DNA from: Methanosphaera stadtmanae | GTDB lineage: Archaea; Methanobacteriota; Methanobacteria; Methanobacteriales; Methanobacteriaceae | Direction of reading: 5' to 3' | DNA length: 64,000 bases | NCBI GenBank assembly: GCA_015062805.1 | Contig: SUTQ01000004.1 | Location: forward strand, 95,587 to 159,586 | Shown: positions 36,296 through 46,834 of the stretch, piece by piece | How positions within the stretch are numbered: position 1 is the stretch's first letter | How the letters are laid out: every line of letters begins with the position of its first letter | Notes under the pieces: generated by a model | Told to the model about the DNA's origin: nothing | Databases searched by the model: none | The model's input: only the letters and a program-made list of their open reading frames with translations | Program-made: the position numbers and the translations under genes

Positions 36296-36964
36296 AAAAA
36301 TTTTTTCACAAATGAATGCAATATGATCTTTCTCATATGGGTCAAGTTTTATTTCTTCAATAACTTTAAGACCCTCTTCCTTTAAATTCTTTTTTTCTTG
36401 TTTAAAAACATCATTTGGTTTCATAGTTACATCAATACTTCTAGCTTTTATCATTAATATTCCAACAGTATCCTCTTTTGAAAAGAGTTTGAAATTATCA
36501 AGGAACAATTTTGTTTGAGTAGCTTGTGCAACATCACTATAAATCACATCAACTTTCTCAACCATATGTTGGTAGTTAGTTGGACGGGTAGCATCATCCA
36601 ATATTGGAAGAAGATTTTCCCGTTTTGAAGAGACATCCAAGAAGTCACGCATCATTGTAGGAGAAAATTCTACAGAATAGATTCTACCATCAGTGCATAT
36701 GTCAGAAATATGGGATGGGGTAGTACCTGCTGAAGCGCCTAAGTATAACACTTTTGAATCTTTCTTGAAAGGAAATGTATGCAGTCCTTTAATAATACTT
36801 GCTGCTAATTTGGAACGTCTTGGATTCCATAAACGCAATTCCTTATCTTCATACTCCAATAATTTTTCCTGATAAACTTGTATACCTGGAGTTAAATTAA
36901 CGGTAGCAATATTATTATCCACCTGATAAACGTTTTCACCAATTTCATTAATCTGCATAATCAT
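36293..36964 (-). CDS. flpA: Fibrillarin-like rRNA/tRNA 2'-O-methyltransferase
   Basis: A 223-residue SAM-dependent methyltransferase, the catalytic subunit of C/D box RNPs that 2'-O-methylate rRNA and tRNA. The SAM loop YLGASAGTTPSH and the following DVIYSDVAQ and KARSID segments fit archaeal fibrillarin. It begins six bases after nop5. ATG 36964 or the internal ATG 36958 could be used; GTGGATGA fits the second slightly better. The pair forms one operon. Confidence 0.93.
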   Translation of the reverse strand: MIMQINEIGENVYQVDNNIATVNLTPGIQVYQEKLLEYEDKELRLWNPRRSKLAASIIKGLHTFPFKKDSKVLYLGASAGTTPSHISDICTDGRIYSVEFSPTMMRDFLDVSSKRENLLPILDDATRPTNYQHMVEKVDVIYSDVAQATQTKLFLDNFKLFSKEDTVGILMIKARSIDVTMKPNDVFKQEKKNLKEEGLKVIEEIKLDPYEKDHIAFICEKIF

Positions 36965-36970
36965 CCACTC

Positions 36971-38197
36971 TTAGTATGTATATTCTCCTTTGCGTAGTTT
37001 CTTTTTGTTTCGTTTCTTTTTCTTTCCACGTTCCTTTTTAGCTTTCTTACCTTTACTGGATTTTTTATTGTTTTCATCTTTTTTGGATTTTTTACGTTCA
37101 GGGAAAGGATGTGATTTCTTAATTTCTTCTATCCGTTCATCAAGTTCAACTTTTAAGTTTGGAGCATATTCATTACTAAATGCATCTTTTCTTGCTGCAA
37201 TCGTAATTTTACTTGCTACAGTACGGGCTAGTTTTCCTCTTACCCACCAATTTGAACCTCTGATACTTGGATGTTGGAAAATCAGACCATGTTTCGGAGG
37301 ATTTTCACCAGTTTTTAAATGTCTGAATATTGCTTTTTCCGCACCAATAATCTGAATGGTGCTGCTTGGAAGTTTAGCAAGATTTTCTAAACCATTGGTG
37401 TGTGCAATTAACTTGGCAGCAAGGTTAGCACCGGCCACATCATACATGTTTGGAGCAATTTCTTTAATTTTTTCATCAATAAACTCTTCTAATTTATTTT
37501 TACTCTTATACAATGAGTATATACTATTTGCAAAGGTTTTTATTATTTCCAAATCATTTTCACCAATTTCCACATCGTAATTTTCTGATAAGGAAACATG
37601 GGTATTGTCTAAAATTCCAGAATTAATAATATTTTCACGGGAGGTTTCTGTTGCAATAATTTTAGCATAAAATTCATGATTATGTAATTTTTCCATCTCC
37701 GGCAAATAGGGTGTACACCATTCTCGTAAACGTTCAATTAATTTTCCAGTGCTGTCCTCAATTTCCTCTAATGAATTTATTGTTTCAACAACCATTACAT
37801 CATTGGTTTTAATGGATTCTCTTATTTTTTCTGAAGTAATCTCATTGTAAATGTAATTCAATGTTTTTCTAATATTTGCATCGGTAATTTGGGTAATAAT
37901 TTCATCAAAATGTCCTCTGATGTAATCTCCGTGGATGGTGGTCTTTTCAACAGAAATTTTTTCTTTTTCATCTATATGGTCATAACTTGACTTGTTTTTA
38001 AGTGTTTCGATGATAATTTCATCGTATCTCTTGGAAAGTCTCGTTATAAGGTCAATTTCTTCATCAATGACCTGTTTTTGTTGAATTTTCTCTAATAGTT
38101 CAACTTGTTTTTTCTCGAACAAGAATTTATCAACAATCCTAAATTCTTCATCTGTAGCAATAAATCCAAAACTAGTTGTTGTAATAAAAGCTTTCAT
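36971..38197 (-). CDS. nop5: C/D box RNP scaffold Nop5 (Nop56/58 family)
   Basis: A 408-residue scaffold that links fibrillarin to the L7Ae-RNA complex. An N-terminal fibrillarin-binding domain and a coiled coil precede the Nop domain (about residues 245-350), with HTNGLENLAKLPSSTIQ, GAEKAIFRH and the conserved arginine-rich segment. The last 45 residues are almost all Lys/Glu/Arg, as in archaeal homologues. It is upstream of flpA. Confidence 0.93.
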   Translation of the reverse strand: MKAFITTTSFGFIATDEEFRIVDKFLFEKKQVELLEKIQQKQVIDEEIDLITRLSKRYDEIIIETLKNKSSYDHIDEKEKISVEKTTIHGDYIRGHFDEIITQITDANIRKTLNYIYNEITSEKIRESIKTNDVMVVETINSLEEIEDSTGKLIERLREWCTPYLPEMEKLHNHEFYAKIIATETSRENIINSGILDNTHVSLSENYDVEIGENDLEIIKTFANSIYSLYKSKNKLEEFIDEKIKEIAPNMYDVAGANLAAKLIAHTNGLENLAKLPSSTIQIIGAEKAIFRHLKTGENPPKHGLIFQHPSIRGSNWWVRGKLARTVASKITIAARKDAFSNEYAPNLKVELDERIEEIKKSHPFPERKKSKKDENNKKSSKGKKAKKERGKKKKRNKKKLRKGEYTY

Positions 38198-38302
38198 GTA
38201 TAATATTTTTAGTATTATTAATTAATATTAATTAAGTTTGAAAGACAAAAATTATAATGATAAAAATTTTACTCTATAAATCAAAAGATAGGAAAAAAGA
38301 TT

Positions 38303-39220
38303 ATGTTAAAATCTGATATTTTGGGAATGAAACTTAAAAATCCATTATTTTTGGCAGCAGGTATTCTCGGTACAACTGCAAGTAGTATGAAAATGGTTGC
38401 AAATGCAGGTGCAGGCGGAATAGTAACAAAATCATTTAGTTTGGAGGCAAATGATGGTTATGATAATCCAACAATCGTTAAAATAGAAGGTGGAGTAATA
38501 AATTCTGTGGGACTTGCAAGTCCTGGTGTGGAAGCAAAAAAAGAAGAACTCAAGGAACTTGAACAAATAAGGAATGAAACTCCGGTAGTCGCATCAATAT
38601 ATGGGGATAGTGAAGCAGTATTCTGTGAAGTTGCAGAGCGTACAAAAGATCTTGTTGATGCATTTGAATTAAACGTATCATGTCCACATGCAAAATGTGG
38701 TTTCGGTTCAAACATAGGTGAAAATCCTGAAATGACCTATAACATTGTTAGCAGTGTTAAGGATGCAATCAAAGATGTGCCTATCATAGTTAAATTAACA
38801 CCTAACGTTACGGATATAACAGAAATTGCCAAGGCAAGTGAAGAAGCTGGAGCAGATGCATTAACATTAATAAACAGTGTGGGTCCAGGTTTAAGAATTG
38901 ATTATCAGACGGCCAGACCAATACTTAATAATGTTCTTGGTGGAATAGCTGGACCAATGATAAAACCAATAGCTCTAAAATGTGTTTATAACACCTACAA
39001 AACGGTGGACATACCAATATTTGGAGTGGGTGGAATAAAAGATTATAAAGATGTTTTAGAATTCATGTATGCTGGATCAAGTTTGTTGCAAATAGGAACT
39101 TCAATTATGTATTCTGGGCCAGAAATTTTCCAAACAATAGCTGATGATTTAAGTAATTTCTTAGAAGAAAACGGATACAAAAATGTTACAGAGATTATTG
39201 GCTTATCACATGAGTTATAG
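38303..39220 (+). CDS. pyrD: Dihydroorotate dehydrogenase B, catalytic subunit PyrD
   Basis: A 305-residue FMN TIM-barrel enzyme that oxidises dihydroorotate to orotate in pyrimidine synthesis. The catalytic base is the Cys in ELNVSCPH, as in class 1B enzymes, and FMN-binding motifs KLTPNVTD and GVGGI follow. The next gene, pyrK, passes the electrons to NAD. A GGAAAAAAGA stretch lies before the ATG. It ends 11 bases before pyrK. Confidence 0.93.
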   Translation: MLKSDILGMKLKNPLFLAAGILGTTASSMKMVANAGAGGIVTKSFSLEANDGYDNPTIVKIEGGVINSVGLASPGVEAKKEELKELEQIRNETPVVASIYGDSEAVFCEVAERTKDLVDAFELNVSCPHAKCGFGSNIGENPEMTYNIVSSVKDAIKDVPIIVKLTPNVTDITEIAKASEEAGADALTLINSVGPGLRIDYQTARPILNNVLGGIAGPMIKPIALKCVYNTYKTVDIPIFGVGGIKDYKDVLEFMYAGSSLLQIGTSIMYSGPEIFQTIADDLSNFLEENGYKNVTEIIGLSHEL

Positions 39221-39231
39221 GGAGTGTTAAA

Positions 39232-40044
39232 GTGTTAGAAAATGTTTATGATGATGAAGTACCTAAAGTTGTTACAATTAAGGAAACAATTATTGAAACA
39301 CCTACAGTTAAAACTTTTGTATTTCCATTCGAAATTACGGATGATATCCATCCGGGACAGTTTGTAATGGTATGGGATTTAACCAATGAAAAACCAATGA
39401 CAATATCTATCATAGATAAAGAAAGAAATCTTATGGGAATAACTGTACGTAAAGCAGGTCCTTTCACAAATCATATGTATGACAACATAGATGTGGGGGA
39501 TAAGATAGGAATTCGAGGTCCTTACGGTCATGGATACGATTTATCAAATTATAAAAAAATATTGGCAGTTGGTGGAGGTTCTGGAATAGCATCTTTAGCT
39601 CCATTATTGTCTTTTTATGATAATGTTGAATTAATTTCTGCAGCTTCAACTAAGGATGAACTGGTCTTTGTTGATCGTTTTGAAAAAGAGGGTGTCAGTG
39701 TACATGAATGTACTGATGATGGAAGTTGTGGATATTGTGGTTTCAGTACACAATTAGCTGAAGAAATGTTGTCTGAAGGAGAATATGATATCATTGTAGG
39801 TTGTGGACCTGAAATCATGTCTTATAAACTATTGGAGTTGAGTCACAAGTATGATGTTGATTGTCAGTTGGCTTTAGATAGGTATATGAAATGTGGAATA
39901 GGAATCTGTGGGCAATGTTGTATAGATGATACAGGTTATAGGGTATGTGTTGAAGGACCAGTATTTGATAAAAAACAATTAGAACAGTTATCTGAGTTTG
40001 GAAAGTATCGTAGAGATGCAGCAGGGAGTATTGTTGAATATTAA
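39232..40044 (+). CDS. pyrK: Dihydroorotate dehydrogenase B, electron-transfer subunit PyrK
   Basis: A 270-residue ferredoxin-reductase-like subunit with an FAD domain (residues 15-105), an NAD domain with GGGSGIASL, and a C-terminal [2Fe-2S] site, CGIGICGQC plus a later Cys in RVCVEGP. It starts at GTG 39232, after GGAGTG. It forms an operon with pyrD. The extra Cys-rich stretch CTDDGSCGYCG near residue 162 is unusual but may be structural. Confidence 0.92.
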   Translation: MLENVYDDEVPKVVTIKETIIETPTVKTFVFPFEITDDIHPGQFVMVWDLTNEKPMTISIIDKERNLMGITVRKAGPFTNHMYDNIDVGDKIGIRGPYGHGYDLSNYKKILAVGGGSGIASLAPLLSFYDNVELISAASTKDELVFVDRFEKEGVSVHECTDDGSCGYCGFSTQLAEEMLSEGEYDIIVGCGPEIMSYKLLELSHKYDVDCQLALDRYMKCGIGICGQCCIDDTGYRVCVEGPVFDKKQLEQLSEFGKYRRDAAGSIVEY

Positions 40045-40076
40045 TATTCTCCTTTTATTTTTTTAACTGATATAAT

Positions 40077-40110
40077 TATAAGTTATTAAGTTATTTGTTA
40101 TAAGTTATAA
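40077..40110. repeat. TTATAA(G/C)TTATAA intergenic element, copy 1
   Basis: TTATAAGTTATTA and, 8 bases later, TTATAAGTTATAA lie between the convergent pyrK and hjc genes. The string TTATTTGTTATAAGTTATAA recurs with one change in copy 2. Confidence 0.5.
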
Positions 40111-40128
40111 TTTTTTCATTTAAAAAAA

Positions 40129-40539
40129 TTAGATTAATCTGGTTTGTTTGGTTCCACCAATAATTTCTTCAAAATCTAATCCCTTACTAAAAGCAAGATC
40201 CGTATTTACTCTGAAATTATTGCTGCGTGTTACATGCAAATCTTCTAATTTTATGAATCTCCAAGGTTTTCTGATAAATTTTGCTCCAACATATGGGGTG
40301 GCACCAAATATTTCAGAAAACTCTATCAAATTAGAAATTTTTTCATTATCTATATAAATATGGTCTTGTTTGGTGGATTTAACTTCAATTGCAAGATATA
40401 ACTTACTATTACCTGCAAGTACATCAGGTAACGGTCTTTTAGTAGCACCACCACTGGCAGGTGCACGCATAGCAGCAAAACCTGCATCCCATAATTTATT
40501 TACTAAATCTCTTTCCTCAACAGAACCTGTTTTACTCAT
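40129..40539 (-). CDS. hjc: Holliday junction resolvase Hjc
   Basis: A 136-residue archaeal resolvase that cuts four-way DNA junctions. The PD-(D/E)xK nuclease core is visible as PLPDVLAG, then LAIEVKST, and the conserved GSxxERDLVxxL-type opening (GSVEERDLVNKLWDAGF) is present. TATA-like TATATAAAA lies about 16-22 bases upstream with no ribosome site, so the mRNA may be leaderless. It converges with pyrK. Confidence 0.92.
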   Translation of the reverse strand: MSKTGSVEERDLVNKLWDAGFAAMRAPASGGATKRPLPDVLAGNSKLYLAIEVKSTKQDHIYIDNEKISNLIEFSEIFGATPYVGAKFIRKPWRFIKLEDLHVTRSNNFRVNTDLAFSKGLDFEEIIGGTKQTRLI

Positions 40540-40630
40540 GATATTTATTCCATTATTTTATATATTATACTTTTATCAAAGCTTCTTAATTAATTTTGAA
40601 TTTCTTTTGGTAACTCTTCTCTTTTTTCTA

Positions 40631-40673
40631 TTATAAGTTTTTATTAAATAACTTATTTGTTATAACTTATAAT
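40631..40673. repeat. TTATAA(G/C)TTATAA intergenic element, copy 2
   Basis: TTATAAGTTTTTA, then ACTTATTTGTTATAACTTATAA, upstream of hjc. It is nearly the same as copy 1 with C in place of G. Further copies are at 42854-42891 and 50205-50285. Confidence 0.5.
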
Positions 40674-40745
40674 ATTTTCTAACAAATTTATTTTTATACC
40701 AAATAAAATAATGAATTTAAAATAGGGGGGGGATGATGTTTAAGT

Positions 40746-41144
40746 TTATAATTTAAATCCTGTTCCGATGAATTGAGCAACATCACGTCCTGTGTCATCA
40801 CTTACATCCACGTTAATTATGGATGTTGTTCGGCCATTTTTTCTGCACGTTGCTTTAGCAGTTAATTTGTTACCTTTAGGAGCACTGAGATATAATATAT
40901 TTACATTTTGTGCAACTGTTAATGAATGTATGTTATTTGATAGGACTGCGAATGCAAAGTCTGCAAGTGTAAAAATAACACCACCCATCACTCCACCATA
41001 TGCATTTCTATGATTATCATTAAGTTCTAAACTACAAATACAATAATCTTCTTCAAGTTCATCTAAAGTAACTCCTGCATTTGTAGCAAATTTGTCATTT
41101 TTAAAATTTTCTCTAGCTTCTTCTATAGAATTATATGTTGCCAT
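40746..41144 (-). CDS. PaaI-type hotdog-fold thioesterase
   Basis: A 132-residue acyl-CoA thioesterase. The block GGVMGGVIFTLADFAFAV carries the family's Gly-Gly and catalytic Asp, and the closing VDVSDDTGRDVAQFIGTGFKL fits a hotdog fold. The substrate is unknown; a role in acetyl or aryl thioester clearing would be typical. It is a single gene on the minus strand, separated from hjc by a repeat-bearing gap. Confidence 0.82.
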   Translation of the reverse strand: MATYNSIEEARENFKNDKFATNAGVTLDELEEDYCICSLELNDNHRNAYGGVMGGVIFTLADFAFAVLSNNIHSLTVAQNVNILYLSAPKGNKLTAKATCRKNGRTTSIINVDVSDDTGRDVAQFIGTGFKL

Positions 41145-41226
41145 AGTATCACAGTAATAGTTTAGTTTTTCAATAGTTTTAAAATTAGTTGATTAAAAAA
41201 GGGAAGGTGAAAAAAGTTCAAAGAAT

Positions 41227-42903
<1,677 letters not shown>

Positions 42904-42913
<10 letters not shown>

Positions 42914-42928
42914 CTATGAAAACATAGC
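42904..42928 (-). terminator. Terminator of the trxB-AAA operon, overlapping the stop
   Basis: GCTATG (42913-42918), AAAA and CATAGC (42923-42928) form a tight hairpin. On the minus strand it is followed by TTATTTTTTTT. The stop codon of the AAA gene (42914-42916) is in the stem. Confidence 0.72.
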
Positions 42929-44026
42929 ATCAGACTTTACAAATTCTTTATGACTTTCACTTATAGCATAATCAATATCTTTATCATCAATTACTTCCTT
43001 AGACTCCGAAATTGCCTTATGAAGTGCAGTTTTCAGAACTTTCTGTTTAATGTCTCTACCTGAAAAACCTTTGGTTTTTTCAACACAAGCGTTTATATCA
43101 AATATGCATTCCAAAGGCAATGTATCCATATTTTTCTCTAAAATTTTTAATCTATCATCTTCATCAGGTAAAGTGAATTCTATTTCTTCTTCAAACCTAC
43201 TTCTAATAGCATAATCAAGTAATGAAGGATTGTTGGTAGCGCAAATGGTTATAACACTATCGTTATCATCCATACCATCCATCTCAGTAAGTAAAGCATT
43301 AACAATTTCTGTTACATCTCCACGTAATGACTGGTATTTTCTTTCTAAAGCTATGGCATCAATTTCATCAATAAATATTACGGTAGGTTTTCTAATTCTG
43401 GCCTGTCGATACAACTCATGAATCTGGCTAGAACCATCACCAACATGATTACCAATTAAGCTTGTTGCCTTAATCATTTGAATATTAACATTTAACTCGT
43501 TTGCCAATGCTTGTGCAAGCATGGTTTTACCAGTACCGGGCATACCATAAAATAATATGTTTTTAGGTGCCCATCCGTTAAATTTTTCAGGATTTTCCAA
43601 GTATTTTGTAATGATTTTTGTTTTAGCTTTCGCTTTTTCTTGTCCTATAACATCATCAAAACAAATATTTTTTTGCGTTTTTAAAAGATCCACTTTGCTA
43701 TCGGGTGCTATAACTAAAATTGAAGTATTGTTGGTAATATAAGAGTTGTCAGGTCTTGCCTCAGCAACTTGGAAAGCAAAGTCGGGCATCAATTTTTGGT
43801 CGAAAATATATTGGTTTTTGTGTACTCGGTAACCATTCCACTGTTCTTTAGCATATATTTCAAATAATTCCTTATTGGTTACTTCTATCTGAGGAGATTC
43901 AATGAAATTACTTTCAATTGGATAACCGATTGGTTCTAATACTAGTAATTTGGTTTCTATTCTGCTTTGAGCTATTTGTTGTCTAATCTGTTGGTCAGTC
44001 ATATACCTATTTTCATTTCTATTCAT
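42914..44026 (-). CDS. AAA-family ATPase
   Basis: A 370-residue ATPase with one AAA module: Walker A GMPGTGKT near residue 156, Walker B VIFIDEIDAIA near residue 216, and the second region of homology ATNNPSLLDYAIRSRF. The N-terminal 120 residues are a substrate-recognition domain that I cannot assign. It resembles proteasome-activating or SpoVK-type ATPases in the core but is too short for PAN. It is the last gene of an operon with a 69-residue protein and trxB, which hints at redox-linked protein control. Confidence 0.78.
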   Translation of the reverse strand: MNRNENRYMTDQQIRQQIAQSRIETKLLVLEPIGYPIESNFIESPQIEVTNKELFEIYAKEQWNGYRVHKNQYIFDQKLMPDFAFQVAEARPDNSYITNNTSILVIAPDSKVDLLKTQKNICFDDVIGQEKAKAKTKIITKYLENPEKFNGWAPKNILFYGMPGTGKTMLAQALANELNVNIQMIKATSLIGNHVGDGSSQIHELYRQARIRKPTVIFIDEIDAIALERKYQSLRGDVTEIVNALLTEMDGMDDNDSVITICATNNPSLLDYAIRSRFEEEIEFTLPDEDDRLKILEKNMDTLPLECIFDINACVEKTKGFSGRDIKQKVLKTALHKAISESKEVIDDKDIDYAISESHKEFVKSDAMFS

Positions 44027-44044
44027 TTCATCACCTCTTGTTAA

Positions 44045-44254
44045 CTATATTTTGATAATAATATGATTTTCTTCATCTTTACCCATATTGAATTCAACAT
44101 CATCCATTCCCTTGTAAAGTATATCAAATATTTCCCACAACGTATCATCGTCCGATTTAATTGTTAGGGAATGTTCATTTTTTTCAATACTTATATTTGG
44201 AAAATCGTTTTTCAAATCATTAATTATCTGATCTTTCAACTTTTCTTTAGACAT
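44045..44254 (-). CDS. Small acidic protein of unknown function in the trxB-AAA operon
   Basis: A 69-residue protein with a predicted helix followed by three strands (IIIKI at the end). It lies six bases after trxB and 18 before the AAA gene, so all three are one transcript. No family is recognised; it has no Cys. It could be an adaptor for the ATPase. Confidence 0.6.
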   Translation of the reverse strand: MSKEKLKDQIINDLKNDFPNISIEKNEHSLTIKSDDDTLWEIFDILYKGMDDVEFNMGKDEENHIIIKI

Positions 44255-44260
44255 AAGAAT

Positions 44261-45163
44261 CTATATCAATAAATATTGTATCTTTTCTGCAGCTGTAGCT
44301 CCTTGTCCTGCAGCAACAACTATCTGTTTTATTCCACCTGTCACGTCCCCAACGGCATAAATTCCATCGCCATCAGTTTTCATATTTTCATCAGTAACAA
44401 TATAACCAAAATCATCACATTCCACACCTAAATCTAAGGCTAACTGGTTGTTTGGAATATTTCCTATAGCAATGAAGATTCCACTTACTTTAACGACCGT
44501 TTCTTCACCAGTGAATTTATTGGAAAGGATAGCTTCTTCCACACGCATATCCCCTTTAACTTCTTTCAGTTCACTATTCCAATATACTGGAATGTTATTT
44601 TTTGCAATATCTTCCTGTAGTTTGATATCGCATCTTAACGTGTCACGTCGATGAACAATACTGCATTTTACACCGATTCGATTCAGGTATAATGCCTCTG
44701 TTGCAGCACTATTTCCTCCTCCGATAACAAGTACTTCCTTATCGATAAAGAAGTTTCCATCACAGACTGCACAGTAAGAAACTCCCCGACCCGTAAATTC
44801 TTCAACACCTGGAGCATCCAAGGTTTGATGGGTGGATCCTGTAGCAAGAATCAAAAACTGTGAACTGAAGTTACCTTTATTTGTTTCAAGATTATAAGTT
44901 AAACCGATTGCTTTTTCAATTTTTGTAATGTTTACAAATTCAATTATCTCACAATACTGCTTTGCTTGTTCGGCAGTACTTTTCATCAGGTCCATACCTG
45001 GAATTTTGTCGATTCCAGGATAATTTTCAACAAGTGGGGCTGTATTTGCTGTTCCTCCACATTGGGCTTTATCCAAGATTAAAGTTTTTAAGCCAGCACG
45101 TCCAGCGTAAATACCTGCCGTAAGACCAGCAGGTCCTGCTCCTATTATTATAAGATCATACAT
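44261..45163 (-). CDS. trxB: Thioredoxin reductase
   Basis: A 300-residue FAD enzyme that reduces thioredoxin-like proteins. GAGPAGLTAGIYAGRAG binds FAD, the redox pair is CAVC in SYCAVCDGNFF, and GGGNSAATEA is the second nucleotide site. The closing GDVTGGIKQIVVAAGQG is typical. In methanogens some homologues use F420H2 in place of NADPH; the basic HRRDT segment here suggests a phosphorylated cofactor. It starts the operon with the AAA ATPase. Confidence 0.92.
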   Translation of the reverse strand: MYDLIIIGAGPAGLTAGIYAGRAGLKTLILDKAQCGGTANTAPLVENYPGIDKIPGMDLMKSTAEQAKQYCEIIEFVNITKIEKAIGLTYNLETNKGNFSSQFLILATGSTHQTLDAPGVEEFTGRGVSYCAVCDGNFFIDKEVLVIGGGNSAATEALYLNRIGVKCSIVHRRDTLRCDIKLQEDIAKNNIPVYWNSELKEVKGDMRVEEAILSNKFTGEETVVKVSGIFIAIGNIPNNQLALDLGVECDDFGYIVTDENMKTDGDGIYAVGDVTGGIKQIVVAAGQGATAAEKIQYLLI

Positions 45164-45346
45164 ATGATATCACTTTATTTATTTTGATTATATAACAATA
45201 ATACTATATGCATTATATTAGTTAAAATTTTATACGGAGTATTCTTTGGGATAATATTTGAAAATTTAAATATTATATATTTCAAATAGAGTATTTGTAT
45301 GAATATTTTTTATAAAAAATATATTAATAATTCAGAGGTTTTTTAA

Positions 45347-46771
45347 TTGGTTAATTTTATAAAGTTTCATGTAGCTAAAACGTTGGGAAAACTATCTTTT
45401 CCTGTTTTAAAAGTTTTACCTACTGGTGGAAAAAGTTTTCCAGGTTTACTTTATTTAAACATTGCAGGTAAGGAAGCATTGGGGGATTTATCTAATCATC
45501 AACTGGATATGGGGTCTATACTTATTACTGGAACAAACGGTAAAACTACAACTACCACTATGATTATAAAAATATTATCCAACGATTTCAAATTAGCTAC
45601 ATCTGTTGGAAATAATACTATTTATGCTTTAACAACAGGTTTGCTCAATAATAAAGCAGAATTGGGTGTATTTGAATATGGAATTAGGGATATTGTTCAT
45701 GGAACGCCGGATTTAATATGTAATCAAGTCCAACCTATAGGTGTAGTTTATACTAATATTTCAAGGGAACATACTCAGGTTGCAGGGGTAAAAAATCCAT
45801 TTGAAGATTATGTCAAAGCAAAAACATTATTGTCTGAAACGATGCATGATGGAATATTAATTACTAATGCTGATGATCCAAATACTACTTTCATCGGATT
45901 AAATAAAGAGAAAGATAATCATGTCGTATATTATGGATTGGAATTGGATGAGTATGAAGATATTTTTGAAGAAGGAAATGTTTCATGTCCTAACTGTGGT
46001 AAAAACTTAGAATATACAAGAAACTATTTTAATCAGAGGGGAATTTATAATTGTAGTTGCGGTTTTAAAAGACCAGATCCTGATGTCAAATTAACCAAAT
46101 TAATACAAGACGATAAAAATTATTATATTACAATAGAGGTGGATGTATATAACTATCATAAAAAAGATAACATTAGATACACTCTTGACATGCAATTACC
46201 TATAGTGGGAATCCATAATTTATACAATTGTTTAGCAACAATAGCAACATATACCGCATTTACAAATAATGAAAACATAAAAGAAAACGTTCTCCAATTC
46301 TTTAAAAATTATGAATTTGTCATACCTCCGGGACGATTTGAAGTTCTTAGAATAGGCGATAAAACTATTGGAGTAGGTCAGGGGGATAATGGTGATGCTT
46401 TGAAAGTGAATTCCTTATTAATGAAAAATTATGTGGATGGTGAATTAGAATTTATTTATACAACACCAGATGTTAATGAGGAAGAGATATTTGAAGACCA
46501 CTGTTTATCCATTAAAGGATTAAACCCCGATAAACTTATTATAATGCCCGGTCGCGTTTCAACAGAAGTTTCAGAGGAATACTATAACCAAATTAAGGAT
46601 CAATTTAACAGTGAATATTGCCCAGTAGAGTTTGATTTTGAAAAAAGGATAAACAAAGTATTGGACTTAATTCAAAATTCACAGTATAAATATATTATAA
46701 TCTCTGGATGTGGAGAAGAAATAATATTCTGGGATGAATTAAAAAAGAAAATAAGAGAACTTAATTCATAA
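45347..46771 (+). CDS. MurT-like Mur ligase family protein with zinc-ribbon insert
   Basis: A 474-residue ATP-dependent amide ligase. GTNGKTTTTTM is the P-loop, and a four-Cys ribbon (CPNCG, then CSCG) sits near residues 210-240, as in MurT. The C-terminal domain begins at PPGRFEVLRIG, the DUF1727 type. Bacterial MurT works with a GatD-type glutaminase on lipid II; that partner is not adjacent here. In a pseudomurein organism a role in cell-wall peptide synthesis is likely. F430 synthetase CfbE is related but lacks the ribbon. It starts at TTG 45347, after AGAGGTT. Confidence 0.75.
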   Translation: MVNFIKFHVAKTLGKLSFPVLKVLPTGGKSFPGLLYLNIAGKEALGDLSNHQLDMGSILITGTNGKTTTTTMIIKILSNDFKLATSVGNNTIYALTTGLLNNKAELGVFEYGIRDIVHGTPDLICNQVQPIGVVYTNISREHTQVAGVKNPFEDYVKAKTLLSETMHDGILITNADDPNTTFIGLNKEKDNHVVYYGLELDEYEDIFEEGNVSCPNCGKNLEYTRNYFNQRGIYNCSCGFKRPDPDVKLTKLIQDDKNYYITIEVDVYNYHKKDNIRYTLDMQLPIVGIHNLYNCLATIATYTAFTNNENIKENVLQFFKNYEFVIPPGRFEVLRIGDKTIGVGQGDNGDALKVNSLLMKNYVDGELEFIYTTPDVNEEEIFEDHCLSIKGLNPDKLIIMPGRVSTEVSEEYYNQIKDQFNSEYCPVEFDFEKRINKVLDLIQNSQYKYIIISGCGEEIIFWDELKKKIRELNS

Positions 46772-46802
46772 TTGGTATTTGGAACCAATTTACTTTTTTT
46801 TA
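46770..46802 (+). terminator. Terminator of the MurT-like gene
   Basis: AATTGGT (46770-46776) pairs with ACCAATT (46784-46790), followed by a run of T to 46802. The TAA stop ends at 46771 within the first arm. Confidence 0.65.
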
Positions 46803-46834
46803 AATAATAAGGGAGTTTATTGTAGAATATAATC

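Noticed and set aside
39720..39760. Extra Cys-rich stretch of PyrK as a second iron-sulfur site
   Set aside because: The [2Fe-2S] ligands are clearly the later CGIGICGQC; the earlier CTDDGSCGYCG occurs at a variable loop and may only be structural.
45347..46771. Coenzyme F430 synthetase CfbE
   Set aside because: CfbE is also a Mur-ligase homologue, but the four-Cys ribbon and DUF1727-type C terminus favour MurT.
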